Position numbers and translations under genes: made by a program. DNA of 64,000 nucleotides from Hyphomicrobium_A sp963745205 (lineage in GTDB: Bacteria; Pseudomonadota; Alphaproteobacteria; Rhizobiales; Hyphomicrobiaceae), in the NCBI GenBank assembly GCA_963745205.1, contig CAVUWX010000014.1, forward strand, positions 19,275 to 83,274, given 5' to 3'. The notes under the pieces were generated by a model. It was not told where the DNA came from. It searched no databases and saw only the letters and a program-made list of their open reading frames with translations. Below, piece after piece: positions 16,898 through 25,142 of this stretch; position 1 is the first letter of the stretch, and the number at the start of each line of letters is the position of its first letter.

Positions 16898-17872
16898 TCA
16901 CCGCCCCTTGCATATCGGCGTCGGTTGCGGCGGCGGTGCCGGATGATCCTTCTCGTATTGAACGAGGATCGGCTCGAGCGTTTCCTTCGGCCAGAATTTC
17001 GGAGAGCCGATTTCTCTCAAGCAGGAGGCGTTCCAATATAGTCCGGCGCGCGACGGCGACCGACCAGCCTTCACGGCTTGCGCGATGGCGTCGATGTCGG
17101 CTGCCTCAGGATAAATGTAAAGCGTCGTCGGCTTGTCCTTCAACATGGGGATGATTTGCTCGGCGTCCGATCGCGACCAACTGGTGCAGCCGTTGCTGCG
17201 GCCGTCGGCGTAGTCCTCGAGGTCTCCATATGGAACGTACCCATCCTGGTCCGCGTACGAGCTGTCCGGTTTTTTCCGGCGGCATACCCCCCGCAGCAAC
17301 ACGGCCGGATGCCCGCCGATGTCGCGCTCTTTCGCGTTTGCGGTGTCGCCTTCGCCGACAAACTGCACGAACGAGCGGATCAACGGCGCGTCCTTGCCCG
17401 AGGCGCGATAATAGCCTTTGAAAGACGTGATCACCTCGCCCGTCATATAGGCCCCGCCGGTCGTCAGTCTGGAATCCATCGCATTGCCGAAGTTCTTTGC
17501 GCACCGTTTGCCGTTTGTGAAATTCTTGCCGCTCACTTGGCGACCGCCGCCGTAACCGGACGAAATCGCGCGAAACGACTTCTCGGCTTCGCAGATGATG
17601 TAGAACCGGCGGGCCGGCCGCGTGGCGTCCATGGCGAAGTAGCAGGGATTCTTAGCCGCGCCGGCGCTGGTTTTTTGTAGGTAAAGTGCGCGCGCCCTCT
17701 GCAAAACGATGGGTGCGATTTGACCCTCGCCTTCGCCGACATGGGCCCGCAGCCAGGCCGGTACGTCCGAAGCTTGCTCCGCCGCAAACGATCGCAGCGA
17801 GCCCGGCAAGGTGACGATGATGATGAGGCCGACGACGCTGGCGATAGTCAGAAGGAGCGGTCTTGTCCGCAA
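16898..17872 (-). CDS. murein L,D-transpeptidase-like protein
   Basis: A 324-residue exported protein with an N-terminal hydrophobic signal/anchor (LLLTIASVVGLIIIVTLPG). The C-terminal half resembles the YkuD-type L,D-transpeptidase catalytic family known as YkuD_2: segments AMDATRPARRFYIICEAE, GNAMDSRLTTGGAYMTG, DIGGHPAVLLRGV and the putative nucleophile in GRSNGCTSWSRSDA. The extended sequence after the cysteine (YWNASCLREIGSPKFWP) is less typical. The protein should act on periplasmic peptidoglycan. It lies inside the insert beside parC. Confidence 0.68.
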   Translation of the reverse strand: MRTRPLLLTIASVVGLIIIVTLPGSLRSFAAEQASDVPAWLRAHVGEGEGQIAPIVLQRARALYLQKTSAGAAKNPCYFAMDATRPARRFYIICEAEKSFRAISSGYGGGRQVSGKNFTNGKRCAKNFGNAMDSRLTTGGAYMTGEVITSFKGYYRASGKDAPLIRSFVQFVGEGDTANAKERDIGGHPAVLLRGVCRRKKPDSSYADQDGYVPYGDLEDYADGRSNGCTSWSRSDAEQIIPMLKDKPTTLYIYPEAADIDAIAQAVKAGRSPSRAGLYWNASCLREIGSPKFWPKETLEPILVQYEKDHPAPPPQPTPICKGR

Positions 17873-18143
17873 CGGCTCAGGTCTCCTGCTGAAGCAATTT
17901 GCCCGTGGAACTCATGGGGCGCTCACTAAAGGGGACCATAGGGCGCGCGGTGGTTCAAAACTAGGGCGCGCGGGGGTTCGACTACGGGCTTCTCCGCACT
18001 TGAAATGTCGGCTCAGGGCCAGTGGCGGACCTCAGGGCATGCGATGCGTGAGTACTTTCGATGCCTATTTCAATCCCTCAGCGGTCGGCGCCCTCTCGGC
18101 AATCGTCGGCAAAGCTGATTTAGAATGCGTTGCGGCCCTCAGC

Positions 18144-18239
18144 TTACCCGAGCATTTGCAGAAGAGTGGCTATAGCCACGCAACTCGTCGTAATCGAAGC
18201 AACAATCGCTGCAATATAGTAGATGCGCTGTAGCGTCAT
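18144..18239 (-). CDS. 31-residue hydrophobic peptide
   Basis: A tiny open frame encoding MTLQRIYYIAAIVASITTS followed by CVAIATLLQMLG. The central 20 residues are hydrophobic and can span a membrane. A perfect ribosome-binding site, GGAGG with a five-base spacer, precedes the ATG. It begins 30 bases after the stop of the HTH gene on the same strand, so it may be co-transcribed. The start region is folded into the hairpin at 18231-18262. I know no family; a toxin-like or accessory membrane peptide would be speculation. Confidence 0.5.
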   Translation of the reverse strand: MTLQRIYYIAAIVASITTSCVAIATLLQMLG

Positions 18240-18262
18240 GGTGTCCTCCATGCCTGACGCTA
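18231..18262 (-). promoter_or_regulatory. hairpin enclosing the start of the 31-aa peptide
   Basis: On the minus strand, arms TAGCGTCA and TGACGCTA (8 bp, plus a possible inner TGG/CCA extension) enclose GGAGGACACC. The ribosome-binding site is therefore in the loop and the last bases of the ATG are in the stem. This could gate translation of the small peptide, or serve as a terminator of the upstream HTH gene. Confidence 0.45.
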
Positions 18263-18269
18263 GTCGCAA

Positions 18270-18965
18270 CTAGTCGCGTTGCGCACGTGGTTTTGCTCGC
18301 AACACTTTCTTGCGGTCACTGGCAGACGTCTGACTCTCGCGAACCATGCGAGCCATCTTCTTGACTTCGTCGATGAACGTCCCATCGTCGAACCACCGCA
18401 TCACAGTCGTGGCGTTCACGCCCAGAGCTTTGCCGATTGCTCGGTAGGATGGTTCCTTCCCCTCACATGCCATTTTTATGGCGGTCCATGCGGCTTCCTG
18501 ACGAAGCTCTCGAAGTCTTTCTTCCTTGTTCCACTCGCATATACCGCCGCCGGTCTGGTGTCGGATCAGGACAATCAGGTCGCGGTGGAGGGTCATCTCA
18601 TCATTCCACTCCAGCGAGTCGAGCATCATGTTGATAAGGTAGTTCACCAACGTGTCGCTGATAGCCTTCCCTCGGCTGACAAGATGCGTGCCGCCGCCTT
18701 TCTGAGCAGAATCGCGCTCGATAATTCGCTCAAGCAAGAGCAAAGAGAGTTCGGAGATTGACTCTTGATCCGCGTCCAACGCACCGGCAACAAGGTCAGG
18801 CGGAATGCTGAGCGCGGTTAGGGTGTCCTCGTTGTCCCACAGCCACTCTAGGGCTCCGGAGATTGCTATCTCGATCTTCTCGTTGGGATGCTGCCTCCGG
18901 AGACGAACGTAGTGCTCTATGGAGGGCTCGTCCTTAAACGCTTTCGACAATTCGCTAAAACCCAC
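18270..18965 (-). CDS. helix-turn-helix-containing protein, 231 aa
   Basis: A soluble acidic/helical protein starting at GTG 18965, with a GGGAGAAAG site upstream. The N-terminal 140 residues are helical and unrecognised (EDTLTALSIPPDLVAGALDA). Near residue 185 the segment PSYRAIGKALGVNATTVMRW fits a helix-turn-helix of the resolvase/transposase-like or sigma-like type, followed by a basic tail (KKVLRAKPRAQRD). It could be a DNA-binding protein of a mobile element; no integrase signature is present. Its base composition appears lower in GC than the surrounding core genes. Confidence 0.55.
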   Translation of the reverse strand: MGFSELSKAFKDEPSIEHYVRLRRQHPNEKIEIAISGALEWLWDNEDTLTALSIPPDLVAGALDADQESISELSLLLLERIIERDSAQKGGGTHLVSRGKAISDTLVNYLINMMLDSLEWNDEMTLHRDLIVLIRHQTGGGICEWNKEERLRELRQEAAWTAIKMACEGKEPSYRAIGKALGVNATTVMRWFDDGTFIDEVKKMARMVRESQTSASDRKKVLRAKPRAQRD

Positions 18966-19120
18966 GAATCTTTCTCCCTGTCAGGGTGGGATGTGGTTGC
19001 CCGACGGTCGCTTCATGGGGTTCCAACCTTAGCAGTCTGCTTGTGCGGCTGCCAACGAATCAATTACCGTCAGGCAACTGAGCAAGCTGAAAATTGCCGC
19101 ACGAGCGAGATGGCAGCAAC

Positions 19121-19723
19121 ATGCATCACATCCAGTTCACGACCTTCCTTAAGCTCCTGTCTCAGACGACGCAGGAGAAGGCGCGCAGCTACCGGCGCTA
19201 TGATGAGCCGGGCGGATATGACTTCTATCAATCCTTCAAGCGGGGCGCTGAGGGGATCACGATTAAAGGCGAAGCGTTGGACCGCGCCGCGCACTCAATC
19301 GAAGCGCTGAGTAATCCTGTCGAACGGGTGCACAATCGCGCCGCGCTGACGGCGCTGGTAGATTGGCTCGGGGCTCGAAACACGTTCTTTGAGCCACCGC
19401 GGGGCGTGTATAGATCGCCTTCAAAGGCGTTGACCGTATCGCTGAAGCCTGAGGTTTGCCGCACGCATAAAGGGCGCAGACAGGTCATCGCAGTTTGGAA
19501 CACCAAAGACGTGATCCTGACACCCACCGTCGCAGGTGTCGGCATCTACATGCTTCGGTCAAAGCTCGCTCGCGGCGACTATGCCGACTGCACATTTCAT
19601 GTGTTGGACTTGGTGCGGGGCAAGCTCTACGGACCCGCGAGCATCCCCAATCACGTAGACTCGCTACTGGCGGCGGAGTTTGCAGTCGCGGACCAGCTTC
19701 TTGGCCACGACGAGGCTGCTTAA
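19121..19723 (+). CDS. hypothetical protein, 200 aa
   Basis: A soluble protein beginning MHHIQFTTFLKLLSQTTQEK, with a basic SYRRYDEPGGYDFYQSFKRG segment, a central LTALVDWLGARNTFFEPPRG region and a beta-rich C-terminal half (VIAVWNTKDVILTPTVAGVG, DCTFHVLDLVRGKLYGPASI). I recognise no family. An in-frame start at 19094 would add nine residues. It lies in the insert between the HTH gene and parC, transcribed away from the HTH gene across a 155-base gap. Confidence 0.5.
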   Translation: MHHIQFTTFLKLLSQTTQEKARSYRRYDEPGGYDFYQSFKRGAEGITIKGEALDRAAHSIEALSNPVERVHNRAALTALVDWLGARNTFFEPPRGVYRSPSKALTVSLKPEVCRTHKGRRQVIAVWNTKDVILTPTVAGVGIYMLRSKLARGDYADCTFHVLDLVRGKLYGPASIPNHVDSLLAAEFAVADQLLGHDEAA

Positions 19724-19792
19724 CTCAGCCTTTGTCGGTCGTCGTCCGGAAGCGGATTCCGAGGCCTTCTGCACTGGCCGGCTCATTGGGAA

Positions 19793-19818
19793 TGTCTGTT
19801 TCGGGTCAAAAGCGGGCG
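19793..19818. repeat. Rhizobiales-type dispersed palindromic repeat
   Basis: The sequence TGTCTGTTTCGGGTCAAAAG and the following GCGGGCG form an imperfect inverted repeat around GGGTC. Read on the minus strand it gives FDPKQT, the false peptide that I associate with a palindromic intergenic repeat common in Bradyrhizobium-type genomes. The identification comes from memory, not from a search. It sits 45 bases from the end of parC, at the right edge of the accessory insert. Confidence 0.45.
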
Positions 19819-19862
19819 CATGAGGTTCCCTCCGCGTCCGCTCAGTGAATGTGCTTCGAGGC

Positions 19863-22112
19863 CTAGAACCCCGGCCCAAATGAGTTGGAGCGCGGGAAGC
19901 CCTTCGGCGCGATGCGGCCGGCTTGCGCGCGCACGCCGACCCAGTCTTTCAGCTCCGCCCACGACAGCGTGAACGTGCGCCCGGCGCTATCGAGCCAGGA
20001 GAGGCCGTCGGCCTTGTTGAATACGCGCGCATCCGCCAGACCGCCGTCCTTGAAGCGCTGCAGGATCACGCCCTTGCCGCGCGCCATCTCGTTGACCTCG
20101 TCAGCCGAGAACACCAAGAGCTTGCGGTTCTCGCCTACGGTCGCAACGTAATCGCCCTCGGCCGGCACGGCGAGCTTGGCCTCCTCCGGCTCGGCGACGT
20201 TCAACACCTGCTTGCCCTTGCGCGTTGAGGCGACGCACTCGTCCTCCGGCACGATGAAGCCGTAGCCCGCGGTGGAGGCGACGAGCAGCTTGCGCCCCGG
20301 CTCGTGTGCGAACAGCTCGGCAACGTCGTGGTTCTCCTCCAGCTCGATCATGAGGCGCACTGGCTCGCCGTGGCCGCGGCCGCCGGGAAGCTGGCTCGCC
20401 TCCAGCGTGAAGATCTTGCCGTTGGTCGCGAGCAACAACAGCTTGTCGGTGGTGTAGGCCTTGACCGCGCGCTTGAGCCCGTCGCCCTGCTTGAAGTCGA
20501 GCTTCGATAGATCCTCGACGTGCCCCTTTAGCGCGCGGATCCAGCCCTTCTCCGACAGGACGACCGTGACGGCCTCCTTCTCGATCATGGCCTGGTCGAG
20601 ATCGACCTCGATTGCCGGCGCCTCCGCAAACGAGGTGCGCCGCGCGCCGAGCTCCGTCTTTTTGGAATAGCGCTCGCGCGTAGCCTTCACCTCGTCGGCG
20701 ATGCGCTCCCACTGCAGGTCTTCGGATTTGAGGAGCTGCTTCAGTTCGCGCCGCTCCTTGGAGAGCTTGTCGTGCTCGGCGCGGATCTCGATCTCTTCCA
20801 GCTTCGACAGCGACTTCAGGCGCAGGTTCAGGATGGCCTCGGCCTGCACCTCGGTAAGCTTGAAGCGCTTGATCAGCTTGGCCTTGGGGTCGTCCTCGAA
20901 GCGGACGATACGGATGACCTCGTCGAGATTGAGATAGGCGATGAGGTAGCCGTCGAGCACCTCGAGCCTGTGCTCGATCTTTTTCAGCCGGAACTCGGAG
21001 CGCTTGACCAGCACCTCGATGCGGTGCTCGAGCCACTGGCGCAGCACGTCGCGCAGCGAGAGCACGCCCGGGATCTGCCCCGCCGATAGAACATTCATGT
21101 TTAGCCCGAAGCGCAGCTCCAGCTCGGTGAGGCGGAACAGGCTCTCCATCAGCAGCACAGGATCGACGGTGCGGCTCTTGGGCTCCAGGACGAGGCGGAT
21201 CTCCTCCGCGCTCTCGTCGCGCACGTCGCCCAACAGCGACAGCTTCTTCTCGGTCAAAAGCTCGGCGATGCGCTCGATCAGCTTGGCCTTCTGCACCTGG
21301 TAGGGGATCTCGGTGACGACGATCTGATAGGTGCCGCGCCCGGTATCCTCCTTCGTCCACTTCGCCCTCAGCCGGAAACCGCCACGGCCCGTTTTGTAGG
21401 CTTCGAGGATCTGCTCCTTGGGCTCCACCAGCACGCCGCCGGTGGGGAAGTCCGGCCCCGGGATCATCTCCACCAGCTTGTCGATGGTGGCGTTGGGGTG
21501 CTTGATCAGATGCAGGAGCGCCGCGCACAGCTCATCGGCATTGTGCGGGGGAATGTTCGTCGCCATGCCGACGGCGATGCCGGACGAGCCGTTGGCGAGC
21601 AAATTCGGGAACGCGGCCGGCAGCACCACCGGCTCCGAGCCGGTGCCGTCATAGGTCGGCCGGAACGCGACCGTCTCCTCGTCGATGCCTTCCAGCAGCG
21701 CCTGGGCCACCTCCGTCAGCCGGCTCTCGGTGTAGCGCATAGCCGCGGCGTTATCGCCGTCGATGTTGCCGAAGTTGCCCTGCCCGTCGACGAGCGGGTA
21801 GCGCACGGCGAAGCTCTGCGCCAGACGCACGAGCGCGTCGTAGATCGCCTGGTCGCCGTGCGGGTGGTAGTTGCCCATCACCTCGCCGACGATCTTGGCG
21901 CACTTCTTGAAGCCGGCGGCGGGGTCGAGCTTCAATTCGCGCATGGCGTAGAGGATGCGCCGGTGCACGGGTTTGAGGCCGTCGCGCACGTCGGGGAGCG
22001 CGCGGTGCATGATCGTGGAGAGCGCGTAGGCGAGGTAGCGCTCTTCCAGCGCGTCCTGCAGCAGAATCGGCTCGATGCCGTCGGGCCCGGGCAGAATCGG
22101 TTTGTCGCTCAT
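19863..22112 (-). CDS. parC: DNA topoisomerase IV subunit A
   Basis: A 749-residue type II topoisomerase A subunit that, with ParE, decatenates sister chromosomes. The N-terminal breakage-reunion domain contains HPHGDQAIYDALVRLAQ (the quinolone-determining region) and the catalytic tyrosine in AAAMRYTESRL. A long coiled coil follows (SKLEEIEIRAEHDKLSKERR), and then the C-terminal beta-pinwheel repeats. The ATG at 22112 (MSDKPILPGPDGIEPI) is the typical start. The absence of the GyrA-box and the overall length support ParC over GyrA. Its last 60 codons have a diverged twin at 15916-16096. Confidence 0.92.
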   Translation of the reverse strand: MSDKPILPGPDGIEPILLQDALEERYLAYALSTIMHRALPDVRDGLKPVHRRILYAMRELKLDPAAGFKKCAKIVGEVMGNYHPHGDQAIYDALVRLAQSFAVRYPLVDGQGNFGNIDGDNAAAMRYTESRLTEVAQALLEGIDEETVAFRPTYDGTGSEPVVLPAAFPNLLANGSSGIAVGMATNIPPHNADELCAALLHLIKHPNATIDKLVEMIPGPDFPTGGVLVEPKEQILEAYKTGRGGFRLRAKWTKEDTGRGTYQIVVTEIPYQVQKAKLIERIAELLTEKKLSLLGDVRDESAEEIRLVLEPKSRTVDPVLLMESLFRLTELELRFGLNMNVLSAGQIPGVLSLRDVLRQWLEHRIEVLVKRSEFRLKKIEHRLEVLDGYLIAYLNLDEVIRIVRFEDDPKAKLIKRFKLTEVQAEAILNLRLKSLSKLEEIEIRAEHDKLSKERRELKQLLKSEDLQWERIADEVKATRERYSKKTELGARRTSFAEAPAIEVDLDQAMIEKEAVTVVLSEKGWIRALKGHVEDLSKLDFKQGDGLKRAVKAYTTDKLLLLATNGKIFTLEASQLPGGRGHGEPVRLMIELEENHDVAELFAHEPGRKLLVASTAGYGFIVPEDECVASTRKGKQVLNVAEPEEAKLAVPAEGDYVATVGENRKLLVFSADEVNEMARGKGVILQRFKDGGLADARVFNKADGLSWLDSAGRTFTLSWAELKDWVGVRAQAGRIAPKGFPRSNSFGPGF

Positions 22113-22190
22113 GGGGATGGGGTAACGCGCGGGAGAAAGCCCCGCAAGGCTAAGGTTGTGGATGCACGGGCGGTTGCGCCCTCCCTCCAA

Positions 22191-22222
22191 GAAGAAGCCC
22201 GGCTGAGCGGGCCGGGCTTCTT
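22191..22222 (-). terminator. 12-bp intrinsic-type terminator hairpin
   Basis: Perfect arms AAGAAGCCCGGC and GCCGGGCTTCTT flank a seven-base loop. On the minus strand the stem ends in CTTCTTCTTGG, giving a pyrimidine-rich tail. It lies 51 bases after the stop of the 95-residue gene (22274-22561) and before parC on the same strand, so it probably ends that transcript. Confidence 0.65.
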
Positions 22223-22273
22223 GTATGTGGCGGACGCTGCGGCCGCCTCAAGGCGGCGAGCGCCAAGCTCGAG

Positions 22274-22561
22274 CTAGTTGGCGCCGGCCACCGGCACGTC
22301 CATGGCGCGGATGCACACGGTTCCGTCAGCCTCGACATGCCCCTTGGCGTACTTCTCCTGTGCGATCCGCTCGAAGCTCTTGCGATAGATCTTGAAGGTG
22401 CCGAAGTAGGCCTCGCGATCGACCGGCGGGACGTCGATATTCTCCAGCGCCGGGTTCGAGACGAGCACGGTGACGCGCTTGCTGCCATCCTTCATGGCAA
22501 AGCGTACGGCCTTGAGACCAGGGTCCGCGACGGCGGCCTGAGCAACGGGTATCAACGGCAT
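22274..22561 (-). CDS. DUF1488-like small protein, 95 aa
   Basis: A compact soluble protein with one sheet-like N-terminal half (LKAVRFAMKDGSKRVTVLVS) and a helical C-terminal half containing FKIYRKSFERIAQEKYAKG followed by VEADGTVCIRAMDV. The pattern of a short beta-hairpin and a helix resembles DUF1488, but the match is by eye and tentative. It is flanked by a strong terminator downstream. No neighbour gives functional information. Confidence 0.55.
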   Translation of the reverse strand: MPLIPVAQAAVADPGLKAVRFAMKDGSKRVTVLVSNPALENIDVPPVDREAYFGTFKIYRKSFERIAQEKYAKGHVEADGTVCIRAMDVPVAGAN

Positions 22562-22716
22562 TTCTCACCCCTTTTATGGTGACGCTTCAGCCCAAAACGC
22601 ACGGGTTCCGCGGGCGGTTCCTTGGGGTTTGCGATTTTAGCCAAAGCCGCTGAGCATAAGGGCTCCGGGGCCCGTAATGCGATGGTGCCGTCGGCGCACA
22701 GGCCAGATCCCGCGCG

Positions 22717-23058
22717 CTAGCGTTTGACGGCGTCGAGGTCCCGCTGCAGGCGGTCGACATCGTCCTTCAGGGCCTGGTCCTCCTTGACGAGCTCCAAGTG
22801 GCGCGTACCAAGCGCCTTGAGAACCTCCGGATCGTTCGGCGCCTTTTCGGATTCGGCGAGCAACGCGTCAAAGCGCGCCTTCAAGTCGGTCTGGCGGACT
22901 TTGAGACCCTCGATCTGAGTTTGGATCTGCGCGAGCTTGCCGCCGCGCTCGTGGGTCTTGGAAGCGTTGAAGAGCACGAGGCCCAAGGCCGCCGCGCACA
23001 CGACCAAGATGACGAGCCGCCAGTTGGTCGCCCAATCCGGGGTCCAGTTTGCGGGCAT
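22717..23058 (-). CDS. single-pass membrane protein with coiled coil
   Basis: A 113-residue protein: a short cytoplasmic N-terminus (MPANWTPDWATNW), one membrane helix (LVILVVCAAALGLVLF, about 15-30), then a long charged helix (GGKLAQIQTQIEGLKVRQTD to DVDRLQRDLDAVKR) with heptad-like spacing, so a coiled coil. The architecture resembles small divisome or envelope scaffolds, though no family is recognised. I chose the ATG at 23058 because the upstream in-frame region looks non-coding. Confidence 0.58.
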   Translation of the reverse strand: MPANWTPDWATNWRLVILVVCAAALGLVLFNASKTHERGGKLAQIQTQIEGLKVRQTDLKARFDALLAESEKAPNDPEVLKALGTRHLELVKEDQALKDDVDRLQRDLDAVKR

Positions 23059-23332
23059 GGCGCGCTCCGTTGCTGTGGTTTGGTGGTGGCATGCAGGTGC
23101 GGTGCTTGGGTGCCGGAGCGCGACCTTAGTCGATCGCACGCGGGCGGGCGAGGGTTACTCGGCGAGCTGGGCCCGGGGTCGATGGGTTCCATGCCGCGGG
23201 CCGGTTTGGCGCTCAATGCGATAGGGAGCGGGAAGCACGCCGTGGCGTTGTCGGCAGCCATTGTGCGCGCTAGTGTCGGGGACCGATACTGCCGGCTTGG
23301 CTATGGGCCGCCTCGGGAGGGCGGTATCATCC

Positions 23333-24526
23333 ATGACCCTACAAGATGCACCACAAGACGCATCCGCGGCCTCACCCTGGCTGACGACGTGGTTCAAGCC
23401 GGGCGAGTCGATCACGCACGTCATCAACACTGATCCGCGCCACCACGTTTGGCTGCTGGCAGGTCTCGGCCTCATCTTCGCAATCATACTTCAGTTGCTC
23501 GCCAATGGATGGGCACCTGTACTGTTGGATTGGCGCGCAATCGCCGTCATCGCGATCGGCGGAGCGATCCTCGGTGTCATCTGGCTTTATTATTCCGGCT
23601 TCTTTTTCCGATGGGCTGGCAATCTATTTGGTGGACATGCCTCTGCTGCAGAAGTCCGTGCGGCATTGGCGTGGAGTCAGCTTCCCACGGTGCTGGGCGG
23701 CGCAGTCGGTCTTGTCGTCGGTCTGCTTCTCTTGAGCGCCGACATCTCGAAGCCTGTTATCGGCACCATCGCGGTAGTGGCGTGGCTTTGGACGCTCGTC
23801 CTGACTTGGCTCATGTTCGCGCGCATCCAAAAGTTCGGGTTCTGGCGGACGGTCATTAGCACGGGCCTAGGCTGGGTAGCCTCGTTAGCCGTCTTCCTTT
23901 TGATCGGGCTGACCTTCAGAGCCTTGGCGTTTCAGCCCTTCAACATACCCGCCGGTTCGATGATGCCCACGCTGCAGGTCGGCGATTACCTCTTCGTGTC
24001 TAAATTTCCCTACGGCTACAGCCGCTATTCATTCTACAACCTGATCCCAATTTCGGGCCGCATCTTCCCCGCCGAGCCCGAACGCGGCGACGTCGTCGTC
24101 TTCAAGCTGCCGCGCGACAACTCAACCGACTACATCAAGCGTGTGATCGGTCTGCCGGGTGACGAGATCACCGTGCGCGGCGGCGTGCTGTTCATCAATG
24201 GCAAGGAAGTGCCGCGCCGGCGCATCGACGATTTCGTGACGCGCGAAGACGGCGGCCCTCCACGGCCCATTCCGGATTATGAGGAAACGCTGCCCAATGG
24301 GGTGAAGTACACCATTCTCCAGGCCGGAACGAACGGGCCCCTCGATAACGTCGGTCCCTACAAGGTGCCGGCGGGCAAATACTTCATGATGGGCGACAAC
24401 CGCGACAACTCGGTGGATAGCCGCGCGCCGTGGGGTGTCGGCTACGTGCCGTTCGAGAATCTGATCGGGCGCGCGGCGCTGCTCTTCTCGACCTCTCCTA
24501 ACCGCTTCGGAACCACTGTGCGGTAA
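23333..24526 (+). CDS. lepB: YIP1-domain / signal peptidase I fusion
   Basis: A 397-residue membrane protein. Residues about 14-165 match the YIP1-type domain (PWLTTWFKPGESITHVINTD, four or five hydrophobic helices). The rest is a complete type I signal peptidase. It has a membrane helix around 180-197, the catalytic serine in IPAGSMMPTLQVGDY (about S209), box C RGDVVVFKLP, the catalytic lysine in YIKRVIGLPGDE (about K269) and box E FMMGDNRDNSVDSR. The enzyme removes signal peptides from exported proteins at the periplasmic face. The joining of a YIP1 membrane module to the protease is unusual. Start ATG 23333 was chosen because it gives the YIP1 N-terminus. Confidence 0.85.
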   Translation: MTLQDAPQDASAASPWLTTWFKPGESITHVINTDPRHHVWLLAGLGLIFAIILQLLANGWAPVLLDWRAIAVIAIGGAILGVIWLYYSGFFFRWAGNLFGGHASAAEVRAALAWSQLPTVLGGAVGLVVGLLLLSADISKPVIGTIAVVAWLWTLVLTWLMFARIQKFGFWRTVISTGLGWVASLAVFLLIGLTFRALAFQPFNIPAGSMMPTLQVGDYLFVSKFPYGYSRYSFYNLIPISGRIFPAEPERGDVVVFKLPRDNSTDYIKRVIGLPGDEITVRGGVLFINGKEVPRRRIDDFVTREDGGPPRPIPDYEETLPNGVKYTILQAGTNGPLDNVGPYKVPAGKYFMMGDNRDNSVDSRAPWGVGYVPFENLIGRAALLFSTSPNRFGTTVR

Positions 24527-24737
24527 CCGGCCGCTAGCACCTAAGCTAACGCCGTAAGCCCCGCAGCGCGTCGCGACGTGCGACCTGGGCACGAAGGTAG
24601 AGCGCACGACGTTGCGCCAAACTAATCCCCGCCTCCCCACCACGCCCTACACTCCCCTCACCCCGCCCCATGGGGACGAGCTCGAGACCGTCTCAAGTTT
24701 TGGGGGTGGGTGCGGCTATCACGTAGTAGCCACGTCA

Positions 24738-24924
24738 CGAGGGTAACGACCGAAGGGCGTGGTGAAGGCGAATCGTCTGGGGATCCTGAACCCGCAGGTA
24801 GGGAATAAGGCCCCCGATTCCGGACGGTCGATGAACGGGCCGCTGACGGGGCGCGCAAGCGCCGAGCAAATAACATAGATGCGGTGCCTGCGCGCCCCGT
24901 CTCCCCATTTCTTCCAAACCCTCG
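24738..24924 (-). ncRNA. candidate structured RNA, about 187 nt
   Basis: The 616-base gap 24527-25142 holds no convincing gene, but this part is highly foldable. Outer arms CGAGGGT (24738-24744) and ACCCTCG (24918-24924) can close a molecule of about 187 nt. Inside is a perfect 12-bp stem, GACGGGGCGCGC at 24845-24856 with GCGCGCCCCGTC at 24890-24901. Size and closing stem are compatible with an alphaproteobacterial 6S-like RNA read from the minus strand, but the strong internal side hairpin is not typical, so the class is open. The strand is also uncertain. The rest of the gap (24527-24737 and 24925-25142) shows nothing clear. Confidence 0.35.
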
Positions 24925-25142
24925 GGGTTAAGCCCGCGAGGTGCGCGGAGCTTGCTACCCACACGCCGCTTTCACCCAACCCAGGCCCTCCCCCGTAGCC
25001 CTCCCCCGCCGGCTGCGCGGGCCACAAACTTCGCGACGAATTTTAAGTGAGTCAGACATGTCGTTGAAAGTGATCAGCTCTTCGGAACCGCCGACCGACG
25101 CTGGAGTTAGCGCGCCAAATCCGGCGGCGAGCGAGTTGGTAA

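Noticed and set aside
17811..18233. Plus-strand 140-codon frame after the L,D-transpeptidase-like gene
   Set aside because: No ribosome-binding site and no family resemblance. Its 3' part is antisense to the small peptide with a strong ribosome-binding site.
20101..21528. 475-codon minus-strand frame inside parC
   Set aside because: Arg/Ala/Gly-rich out-of-frame shadow of parC on the same strand.
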